From Mya arenaria (lineage: Eukaryota > Mollusca > Bivalvia > Myida > Myidae), in contig NC_069122.1 in NCBI RefSeq assembly GCF_026914265.1, forward strand, positions 34,523,473 to 34,587,472: DNA of 64,000 bases. The letters are read 5' to 3'. Below, one piece after another: positions 22,021-33,665 of the stretch. Each line of letters opens with the position of its first letter. The first letter of the stretch is position 1. Below the pieces are notes generated by a model. It did not search any database and was not told the origin of the DNA. It worked only from the letters and a program-made list of their open reading frames with translations. The position numbers and the translations under genes were made by a program.

Positions 22021-25000
22021 TCTCACCTCTCCCCCTTAGACTTTTTCTCACCCACTCTTACCCTAAGACCCCATCTCACCTCTCGCCCTAAGACCCTCTC
22101 TCACCCACTCTTACCCTAGGACCAACTCCCAACACCTCTTTTCCTAAGACCCACTCTTACCCAAAGACCCCCTCTCACTCACTCTCACCCTGACACACCC
22201 TCTCACCAACATTTATCCTAAGACCCCCTCCCACCCCCTCTTACCCTAAAAACCACTTTCTACCTAAGAACCACTCTCTTAGGACCCACTCTCACCCAAA
22301 GACCCCTCTCACACACTCTAACCCTGAGACCCCCTTTCACCCACTCTTACCCTAAGACCCTCTCTCACCCACTCTTACTCTAAGACCCCCTCCAAAAAAA
22401 AAACCTCTTACCCTAGGATCCAATCTCACCCACTAATATCCTAAGATCCTCTCTCACCCTGCAACCCCTCTCACCCATCTTACCCAAGGACTTCCTCTAA
22501 CCCTAAAACCCCCTCTAATCCCTCTTACAATAAGACCCACTCCCACCCTAAGAACCCTCTCACCCACTCTTACCCTAAGACTCCCTCTAACACTGAGACA
22601 TCCTCTCACCCCGCCTAACCCAAACACCAACTATTACCCTCAGACACGCTCTCACCAACTCTTTCCCTAAGACTACCTCTCATCACTCTTACCATAGACC
22701 CCTTCTCACTCACTCTTACCCTGAGACCCCGTCTCACCGACTTTTACCCTAAGACCCCCTCTCACCCACTCTTACCCTATGAACCACTCTTACCCTATGA
22801 CCCCCTCTCATCCACTCTTACCCTAAGACCCTCTCCCGCCCCCTCTAAACCTAAGAACCACTCTCACCCTAAGAACCTCTCTCACCTATTACCCGAAAAC
22901 CGACTCTTACCCTAAGACCCCATTTCACCCACTCTTACCCTAAGACCTCCTCTCATCACTCTTACCCTAAAACACCTCTCAACTACTCTTACCCTAAGAC
23001 CCCCTCTCACCCACTCTAACACTAAGACTCCCTCTAACTCTGAGACCCCTCTCACCCACTCTCACCCAAAAACCCACTCTCAGCAACTCTTACCATTAGA
23101 CCCCCTCTCACCCCCTCTTATCATAAGAACCACTCACACCCTTATACCACATCTCGCCAACTCTTCCCTTAAACCCACTCTTACCCTAAGACTCCTATCT
23201 CACCCGCCTCTCTTACCCTAAGATCCACTCTCACCCTGAGACCCCTTCTCACCCACTCTTGCCTAAAGATCCTCTCTAACCCTGAGACCCCCTCTCACTA
23301 ACTTTTACCCTAAGATCAACTCTCTCCCTGAGACCCCTTCTCACCAACTCTTCCCTATGATTCACTCTTACCCTAACGCCCCCTCTCATCCACTCATACC
23401 CTTAGACTTCCTCTCACACCCTCTTATCCTAAGAACCACTCTCACCGTAAGACCCCCTCTCAACAACTCTTCCCTTAAACCCACTCTTACCCTAAGACCC
23501 CTATCTCACCCCCACTCTTACCCTAGCTCCACTCTCACTCTCAAATCCCCTCTCACCCACTCCTATCCGTAGACCCCATCTCACCCCTCTTACCCGAACA
23601 CCCACTCTAACCTTGAGACCCCACTCTCCCCCTCTTACCCTAAGACCAACACTCTCACCCAAAGACCAACACTCTCACCAAAGACCACCTATCACCCCCT
23701 CTCACCCTAACACCCACTCTAACCCTGAGACCCCACTCCCCCTCTTACCCTAAGACCAACACTCACCAAAGCCCAGCTTTCACCCCCTCTCACTCTAACA
23801 CCCACTCTAACCCTGAGACCCCTTCCACTATAAGATCCACTCTTGCCCGTAGAAACCACTCTCACCCTTAGACTCTCTCTCACCCACTCTTACCCTTAGA
23901 CTCCCATTAACCCTGAGACTCCCTCTTACCCGAACACCAACTCTTTCCCTCAGACCCAATCTCACCCCATCTCACCTAAAGACCCCCACTCACCAAAGAT
24001 CACCTCTCACCCCTCTCACCCTAACACCCATTCTAACCCTAAGACCTGACTTTCCACTATAAGACCCACTCTTACCCTAAGACCCACTCTATCCCTGAGA
24101 CCCCCTCTCACCCACTCGTACCCTAAGACTCCCTCGAAACCTGAGACCCCTTCTCACCCTAACACCAACTCTAACCCTGAGACCCCCTTTCACTATAAGA
24201 CCCACTCCTACCCTAAGACCAACTCTAACCCTGAGGCCCCCTCTCACCCCCTCTTACCCTAAGACCCTCTCTCACCCACTCTCACCCTAAGACCCCATCT
24301 TACCCTGAGACATCCTCCCACCCCGTCTTACCCAAACTGCCATTCTTACTCTAAGACACACTCATACCCACTCTTTCCCTAATACCCCCTCTCACCTACT
24401 CTTACCCTAAGACCCCCTCTCATCACTCTTACCCTAAGACCACCTCTCATCCCCTCTTTCCCTAACACCCACTCTAATCTGAGACCCCCTTCCACTATAA
24501 GACCCATTCTAACCCTAAAACCCGCTCTAACCCTGAGACCCCTCACGCCCTCTTACCCTAGCACCTACTCTCACCCTTAGACTCCCGCTCACCCCTTCTT
24601 ACCCAAACACCCACTCTAACCCTGAGACCACCTCTCAACCCCTCTTACCATAACACCCACCCTCACCCTAAGACCACCTCTCACCGCATCTTACCATAAT
24701 ATCAACTCTCACCCTAAGACCACCTCTCACCCCCACTAACCCTTACACACACTCTCACGCTAAGACCACCTCTCACCTCCTCTTACCCTAACACTCACTC
24801 TTACCCTGAGACCACCTCTCACCCCCTCTTACCATAACACCCACTCTTACCCTAAGACCATCTCTGACCCCTCTTACCCTTACACCCACTCTCACCCTAA
24901 GACCACCTCTCACCCCCTCTTACCATAACACCCACTCTCACCCTAAGACCACCTCTCAGCCCTCTTACCATAACACCCTTCTCACCCTAAGACCACCTCT

Positions 25001-26570
25001 TACCCCCTCTTACCCTAACACCCACTCTAACCCTGAGACCACCTCTCACCCCCTCTTACCATAACACCCACTCTTACCCTAAGACACCAACTCTCATCCA
25101 ATTTACCCTAACACCTACTCTCACCCTAAGACCACCTCTCACACCCTCTTACAATAACATCCACTCTCACCCTAACACTACCTCTTACCCCCTCTTACCC
25201 TAACACCCATTCTAACCCTAAGACCACCTCTCACCCCCTCTTACCATAACACCCACTCTTACCCTTAGACCACCTCTCACCCACTCTTACCCTCTCACCC
25301 CCTCTTACCATAACACCCACTCTTACCATTAGACCACCTCTCACCCACTCTTACCCTAAGACTCCCTCTAACACTGAGACCTCCTCTCATCCCGTCTTAC
25401 CCAAACACCCACTCTTACTCTAAGACACGCTTTCACCAACTCTCACCCTAAGACTCCCTCTCATCACTCTTACCATAGACCCCCTCTCACTCACTATTAC
25501 CCTGAGACCCCCTCTCACCCACTCTAACCCTAAGACCCTCTCTCACCCACTTTTACCCTCAGACCCCCCTCTCACCCACTCTTACCCTGAGAACCACTCT
25601 TACCCTATGACCCCCTCTCATCCACTCTTACCCTAAGACCCTCTCCCACCCCCTCTTAACCAAAGAACTACTCTCACCCTAAGAACCTCTCTCACCAACT
25701 ATTACCCGAAAACCCACTCTAACCCTAAGACCCCATTTCACCCACTCTTACCCTAAGACCTCCTCTCATCACTCTTACCCTAAAACACCTCTCAACTACT
25801 CTTACCCTAAGACCCCCTCTCACCCACTCTAACACTAAGACTCCCTCTAACTCTGAGACCCCTCTCACCCTAAGACCACCTCTCACCCTCTCTTACCATA
25901 ACACCCACTCTCACCCTAAGACCACCTCTCACCCCCTCTAACTCTAACACCCATTCTCACCCTAAGACCACCTCTAACCCCCTCTTACCATAACACCCAC
26001 TCTTACCCTTAGACCACCTCTCAACCACTCTTACTCTAAGACCCACTCTCACCCTAAGACCACCTCTCGCCCCCTCTTACCCTAACACCCACTCTCACCC
26101 TAAGACCACCTCTCACCCCCTCTTACCATAACACCCACTGTAACCTTTAGACCACCTCTCACCCACTCTTACCCTAACACCCACTCTCACCCTAAGACCA
26201 CCTCTCACCCCTTCTTACCCTAACACTCACTCTCATCCTAAGACCATCTCTAACCCCCTCTTACCATAACACCCACTCTCACCCTAAGATCACCTCTCAC
26301 CCACTCTTACCCTAACACCCACTCTCACCATAAGACCACCTCTCACTCCCTCTTACCCTAACACCCACTCTCACCCTAAGACCCCCTCTCACCCCCTCTT
26401 ACCATAACACCCACTCTTACCCTAAGACCACCTCTCATCCCCTCTTACCCTAACACTCACTCTCATCCTAAGACCAGTTCTCACCCCCTCTTATCCTAAC
26501 ACCCACTCTCACCCTGGGACCTTCTCTCACCATAAGATCCACTTTTTTTATCTTAGACCCCATCTTACCC
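22021..26570. repeat. CCCTAA-containing minisatellite array 2
   Basis: Same unit family as array 1 and abutting the 63-bp array directly at 22020. Includes a roughly 490-bp internal duplication (22575-23060 and 25350-25860). Its right flank (26530-26900) is homologous to 5090-5430, showing that the array and gene B belong to one duplicated block with array 1 and gene A. Confidence 0.95.
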
Positions 26571-26979
26571 AAAGACTTACTTTTACCCTTTTACCCATAG
26601 GTGAAGAATTCCCACTCCCGCCCTTAAAACTTCTACAACCCTAAGACCCACTTAACCATCAGGCACATTATCTCAGTCCCACACTTACTCTAAATGTTTC
26701 TTTATCATTTTAAAACCATTTATTACCCTATGACCAACTCTCACGTTGTTTCGCTGATCAGATTGTAGTTTCAATTGCATGATGTGTAATGTGCATTTAT
26801 GTTACCCCATTATAAAAATGCAAATTCAGTTCAATATGTAAAATTAAACGCATACAGTTAGACATGAGACATGTAGAAATAATAGTTTTGATATATTTAT
26901 ATAGATCTCTTTACAAAACAATTTCATCTAACTCTCTAAACATAAGGTTACAAATAGCATATCTTACATAACCTCACAA
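26571..26979. other. Flank shared with the gene A block
   Basis: Homologous to 5111-5430 up to about 26890, then about 100 bp not matched near A. No gene. Confidence 0.6.
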
Positions 26980-27110
26980 CACAAGTAATTGAACTTTATC
27001 CACTAATATCTAATTTTTTTATCGGTTATCGTTTCTGGGTTGTCACAAAGTCCTGCTATGCATAAAGTTTCAAATAAAATATCCTAAATAAACAAACTCA
27101 CAACTCACAA
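26980..27110 (-). repeat. Tandem copy of the exon 4 tail downstream of gene B
   Basis: TGTCACAAAGTCCTGCTATG at 27040-27059 repeats, about 105 bp away, the exon 4 end TATCACAAAGTCCTGCTGTG. Same layout as beside gene A. Confidence 0.65.
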
Positions 27111-27137
27111 GTATTTGAACTTTGTCGACTTATTCAG

Positions 27138-27328
27138 TTATCGTATTTGATTTATCACAAAGTCCTGCTGTGTATAAAGTGTGTCATTAAAATGAATACT
27201 TCCTAAGTATTCGTCCCTGGTCCGATTGTAAACAAGTTCTTCCATGCATTCTAGGGCTAATGGTTGGAAATCGAGGAAAAACTTATTGGCAAACAGCATT
27301 TCACTTTTTGCTAACACCGGCAAATCTC
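27138..27328 (-). CDS. Gene B exon 4
   Basis: After TATTTTCAG, opens GDLPVLAKSEMLFANKF and runs to HFNDTLYTQQDFVINQIR before TAA. Holds the UDP-contacting Lys of the LFANKF motif and the Cys in ALECMEEL. Intact, unlike gene A. Confidence 0.88.
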
Positions 27329-30300
27329 CTGAAAATAGAATTGTTTTTGAATTTACACAATCTATAAATATGTTTCCGTCGTGATTTTAATTTCACTCGC
27401 AATCAATATCAAGTTTGATTTAAACCAGGGGGTCCAACGTGATTTGTGTTTGCCGAATTTTAAGTAAGGGAAATTGTGTGAAGCCGAATCAAATGGCGTC
27501 GTTTGAAGGAATTTCGGTGTTTCAGGTAGGTATTTTCACCTTGTAAGTAAGTTACAGCACCATTCTCGCAATATAAATACGCCTACCCGGAGACCACATC
27601 TGTAAGCGTCTTTCGTTTTTTTGAACTTTTGTTTCTAGAGGCCTTAACAAAAAGTTATTGAATGTATAAGCTGAGCGATTAATTGTTTACAAAATTAAAA
27701 TAGAAAATTGCGTGACTTCAAACTGTGTTTTCAGTCCAAGTTTACCATTCTTGTACCTATTTTAGCTATTTGTTATTGATTTTTGCATTAATTATCTTTT
27801 CGACGGCTAATTCACTTGCATGGGCAATATACGGCCGATTTTTTATGTTTAAACACCTTTTATGTTGGGCGACGAAGTTTTATGCAGTTTTTGTGTGAAG
27901 CAGAATCAGAATAAGCGTGCTTTAATAGTGTAATTAAGTCATGAGCTGTAACACATGTTAATATTAATAATAAAATAAAACAAATACCCAATAAGAAAAT
28001 AACGCGTATTTGTTATGCAAAATTACCCACCAGATACACTTGCGTAATAATTTAGCAACATTTAATACTCTAAAATACACCATTTTAAACTGACCAAAGA
28101 TAAATTGTTCGTGTTGGAGGACCCCACAGCCACTTTCAACTCATCGACGATGTTGAGGGAATAAGCACTTCACTGCGGTTAATAACTTATGTTCACTGAA
28201 GTACGTGTACTAATAGTAGGTAGTCTTACAGGGTCTAGAATAAATTGTTGAGTATAATTATATGGTAATATACCCGGATATAAAATGTCTTCTACCTGTC
28301 AAGATGGAATAATTAGTTGCATCTAGTGTAAAAATGAACAGTAATTTCCCTTAGTTATAACCTTAACATATCTGGAAAATACATACAAGAGGTGAGTAAA
28401 TCATGAGTAAATGTAGTTCAATTAATATTGTTTTTCTAAATTTTAAGTGAATTAACAGCGAAATCCTTAGGATGAGGTAAATGCAGAGTAGTATTGTTCG
28501 TACGCCAGTAATCACGAACCTCAATTAACACGACATTGATTCAATGGCAGGAACGTACGTAACGTGCACTTGCTGACATGATTCCATGTGGTTAATGAAA
28601 ACATCAACACGCAAAGAAGTGTTCATTGTTTACACTATTTTCGACCAAGCTCCATAACATGCAATAGCACAACGAACAGTTATGTTCATTGTATTCACGA
28701 TTATACTTGATTTCCGAAGGCTACTCTTCGTAAAAGCTTAAGCCTTAAAAAGAAGTATTTTTCTAGATCGTGTTTTTTGCGGACAAAGTTTCATTGCTTT
28801 AGTCAACTCAAACGTTTTTATGTTATATGTAATGTGTTTATGTTATGATGTATGTTCTTGCCAAAGTATCATATAAATCTTGTGAAATGGTTGTTTGGCT
28901 GTTTATGAAGAGTCCGATTGCCTTAAATGATTCCACGCAAAGAGTCCGATTGCCTTAAATGATTCCACGCCGACGCAGGGTTCCCGGCGGACATCGTATT
29001 AATATTTGTCAAGGCATAATAATAGTGGCGTTAAAATAATAAAAGTGTGGATATTTCAATATATTCTTGTGTGATTAATTCGTTTGATTTGCATATCCCT
29101 TAAGTTGACAGATATAATCAGACTGAAAAAATATTGCGTTCATTGAATTTGCCGTATTGCGGGACGTTCATGTTACACCAAGAGTTCTTACATTGATATA
29201 TCAAGAAACAAATTTAATTTTGGGGTACATACAGATGCATTGCTGGAATACTATATACAAGTTATTTTGCATAGCAAATACACGGTACGTTCAAATTTGA
29301 TATTGTTATAAATATTAAAACTCCATTACTTACTTTTAAGCAGAACACATTAGTTTATTTTTGCTTTGGGGAGAAAAGTTATCTACAAAACAAAAATATA
29401 CAAGAAAGACCACTGATGCAAATCATTGGGCGCTATATGTTTCTTTGTTTAGTTGATAATTATATCTGGGAAACTTATTTAATATAGGTTTATTTTAAAT
29501 AGTTTCGGTTTCAATGATACACCTCATGGAGGTTCTCGTTCTGTCAATATGTACACTTATAGGTTGGAAAATCACGTGACTTAAAGGGGTTCTCATATAG
29601 GTCACCACGGGTCACAAGCGATGTAAACAAAGAAGTAAGTGACGTTGATTTCTAAATAAATTTTTTGACAGATAAGATAGAAAAATATTTCTTAGCATAT
29701 AAAAAACTATGATATTTCTTCTGCCACACTTGCGAAATATTTCAGATTTGCTTGTAGCTGAATGGTGCAATCCTTGGCCAAAAAGCAGGAGATCTTTCAA
29801 CAAAATTCTGTCATATTAAAATTTGCCCAAAATTGCATCGACGGCAAATATCACGCACATACTTTATTTCGTGCCATAATAATTTAACTACAGCCAAAAG
29901 GCAAACAATAATTTGCCGATGCACAAAATCCAAAATTCATGCGAAAATAATTTACCGACGACTGAAATGCAGATAACTCGCGCAAACTTCCATGCAAACA
30001 TAATTTACCGACGCCTAAAATACAGATATCGCGCGCAAACTTCCATGCAAAAATAGTTTACCGACGCCTAAAATGTGGATATCTCGCGCAAACTTCCATG
30101 CAAAATTAATTTACCGATGCTTAAAATGCCGATATCTCGAGCAAACTTCCATGCAAAAATAATTTACTGACGCCTAAAATGCAGATATCTCGTGCAAACT
30201 TCCATGCAAAAATAATTTACTGACGCCTAAAATGCAGATATCTCGTGCAAACTTCCATGCAAAAATAATTTACTGACGCCTAAAATGCAGATATCTCGTG

Positions 30301-33300
30301 CAAACTTCCATGCAAAAATAATTTACTGACGACTAAAATGCAGATATCTCGTGCAAACTTCCATGCAAAAATAATTTACCGACGCCTAAAATGCAGATAT
30401 TTCGGACAAACTTCCCTTTGCAGAGATCTTCATGTCCAGCAAACCTCCACTGCTTGTAGCGAGTCAACGACGATGTGTATGTGTGGATTGGATTAGCCAA
30501 GTAATTACCTAAAACAAATTTACTTCATCTATAAAACATTTTGCGAAACTTGCATACATAAAGCTAATAGGCTTAAAAATTGACGATTTTTTTTAAATCA
30601 TAACATATGACCTGATTTCAATCGGACTGACTACCTCGACCATTTTCCATCGAAAACAATGATGCAATATTAAGTACTTCGTGAAAAAAAAATATACCAA
30701 TATAACTTAATTGTAGTGTATCAGTGTGTAATTTATACTGCTATTAAAGTTTAAATTGATTCACAGGGGTATTATTGCATAAATAATGATGATTTCTTAG
30801 ACATCTTAGACTTAGATTTCTTAAAGTCCTTAGACTTAACTGCTAAAGTGAAATGACTACGTGATCTGTTTGCAGCGTAAATAAATGTTTAAATTTCTGA
30901 TTTTGTTAACAGTTAATGCACCAGTCAATTGTAACCTCGCCCCCATCCAGGTCCGGGGGTATACTGGGGATAGCGGGGGGAATAGGCCGTGTTTTTACCT
31001 TTCAGGTGGCCCCGCAGTGCCGGATCAATGCGGTGGTTTTGTCTTCGCGCCAAAAATTGCGAAGAATGGCCTTGACCTAGGATTCTGGGGTGCGGGGGCA
31101 TTTTGCGGGGATTTTACTAGCAGTTCGTGTCTGAAGGGCGGGGATTTCACCCGGGCTTGGCTGAACCGAAAGTCAAAGTCCACGCTATTCACTGGATCTA
31201 GGAGGGCCGTTGTTACAATTGACTGGTGCATAATATACATCCGAGGTTGTTTTCGATGAGAAAAATGGCCGATGTGTTCCGATTGGTCTTTTTTGTGCAT
31301 AAAAAGTTATTCAATGCATCTTCCGATGTGTTGCAAAAAATGACAAGTGTCATAGAAGAACATATTTTCACGAGTGGCGAAGGTACGAGTAAAAATATAG
31401 TTTTTTTATGATCACGAGTGAAATGAAATACGATCAAACGCTAAAATAAACAAATTTTCTGTTTCTTTTATGCTTATTTTTGGAGTTTTATAGAACTTAA
31501 ATTTATTTTCTTAATAACCCCCGTTTTGAAAAGAGTGTTATTTACGTCGCTACCCTTGGGACGCCCCTCACGCAAAATTATAGCTGGTGACGTAGCTGTC
31601 AATTTTCTATTTCCTTTTTTTTTTGAGAAAAAGTTATCTGATATGTTTTTACAGATGATTATTCGCTCATTTTTAGTGCAAAAAAATTATGAACAGTTAT
31701 CAATGCATCTTTGTTCCAAACAATAACGAAAACACTTTAAATCTAAGCGGTGCGTAAATACATTCATTTAATTTACTACGCCGCCATCTTTTGAATGAAA
31801 ATGTGTAAGGTCGAATTGATATTTTCACTGTTGTTATTTCAATGATAAAACTCCATATTTTATCGACATTAAGCAAGAAAGAAAACATATGAATGGAAAT
31901 ATATATCAAAGAACAACATGGATCACTTAATAAATTATGTTTGAACACAATACTTTTTACCATTATAAGAACCGGGAACATTTAAATGAGAGTTGCTATT
32001 CAGCGTAGAAAAGAATGTTTCGTCAGGTACGTCTGTTTTTCGTGTCCACTCTAGTAAGTCTTTTGCCCTTTGGTCATGGAGGAGATAATCCACGTAGCCC
32101 CTACTGGCTGCTATGTGCACGGCCCCTTTTGAAGGTCGGATATTATGAGGGGCTGGTCCAGCATTCGACCATCTTTCCTTATTAGCTCTAAAAAGAAGTT
32201 GATAAATGCCGTTTAATACTTTTTTTTAAATATTAAATTATATCCCGACAACTAACCAGGATTGTTGCTTATACAGAAAGATTACTGTATAATGTTTATC
32301 CTCTTGTTTTTCGGTATCTTGGTGACTTTATGTTCGGAATTTAGCAGAGGCGGATATTCATATGGCTAATGGTTTTTATTATTTTCGAGACTCTGATTTA
32401 AGATACATAATTCCAATCGGTTTTCTATTTTTAGTTAAAGCATAACCTTGGCCTTGGCCTTAGGGGCACCAAACACAATTCCATGAAAGCTCTAAAATAA
32501 TCTCTTCCTTTACAGTTTGGTTACAAATCTTTAACACTGACTAAATTATTCAGTTTTCATAGGTGAATTCGACGCCGCCCGATTCTAATCTGGTTTCACT
32601 AACAAAGCACAAGGTAATATTAGAGAAGAAAAACGAAAATGATATTTAACAACGGATTTAATAATATTGCACGATTTATTGTATGCGTTTTACTGGGAAG
32701 TAACATGCATACTTGTATGTATTTCGGTTGAACACAAATTTCATTCTCAAAATATTTACAAACATTTGAAACAATATTTTCAACAAGCATGTGTTGTTAG
32801 TGATGCATGTTCTTATCTGCAGTTCATTTTGAAGGACGGCCGGATATTAGGTTTTTGTAAACATCGTTATTCAAGTTTAATCTATGGAAACAATGTCCAA
32901 TGTGATTTGAAAAAGACCCCTTGAAATAATATCTCAGAGCTTGTGAAAATGTCGTTAGATAAAATAAATTACAGATGAAATGCGTACCGGTTTAATACTT
33001 GAAAATACCTGATAATACATTGATTTTTACAGGGAAGTATTCAAATTTAGGAGTTATATTAACTTCCTCATCCACAACCCTCACAAAGCATATCTTGAAT
33101 ACGTACTAAAAAGCTTGAAGTTAAAATGTTAATCTCTTTCTCATCTCAATTCACCATAGAACAACAGCCATAATTCAAAATCGTATACGTCTTTACTCTT
33201 CATATTCCCTCACTTAATATGTTGATTTAAACCTTAGGGCAAGATTCCAACCAAAACATGTCAAATAGACAAACAACCGTTTTCAATATCAAACTAAAAC

Positions 33301-33610
33301 TTAAATTGTCGATCAGAATCGAAATTCATTGATTGGACAGTTAAAATAAGTGAGAAATAGACTAAATGTAATTAATGAGGGATATCTTAGAATAGGGATC
33401 TCAATTATATTGAAACAAAAGGGGCCCAGGGGTGGTATTCAATACTGGTCTGAATTGGATCTAAGAACGATGTAGCTAATCGGATTGCGTGATATAAATA
33501 ACGGACCTATACAGTGAATGGAGTCAATGCTGTATGACCTAACGATTAACCTAGGTTACATATTGAATACCACCTGAGGAGTTATATATTTAATTTGTTC
33601 GCTTTTGTTC

Positions 33611-33665
<55 letters not shown>

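Larger units (their letters stand above)
27430..29312. other. B-specific insertion in intron 3
   Basis: Sequence before (TTGATTTAAACCA) and after (AAACTCCATTAC) is contiguous near 7245-7300 in gene A apart from about 50 bp, so about 1.9 kb is extra in B or lost in A. No terminal inverted repeats seen. It holds a first-exon-like ATG segment at 27493 and a short tandem pair at 28908. No transposase or reverse transcriptase is recognisable. Confidence 0.6.

Noticed and set aside
29939-30379. CRISPR-like array (regular units with spacers)
   Set aside because: Units are contiguous 53-bp copies with no unique spacers, inside a eukaryotic intron.
30885-31259. 124-codon frame with GGNRPCFYLSGGPAVPDQ
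   Set aside because: Counterpart MITE; the similarity to the copy at 8907-9196 is DNA-level repeat similarity, and frames shift between copies.
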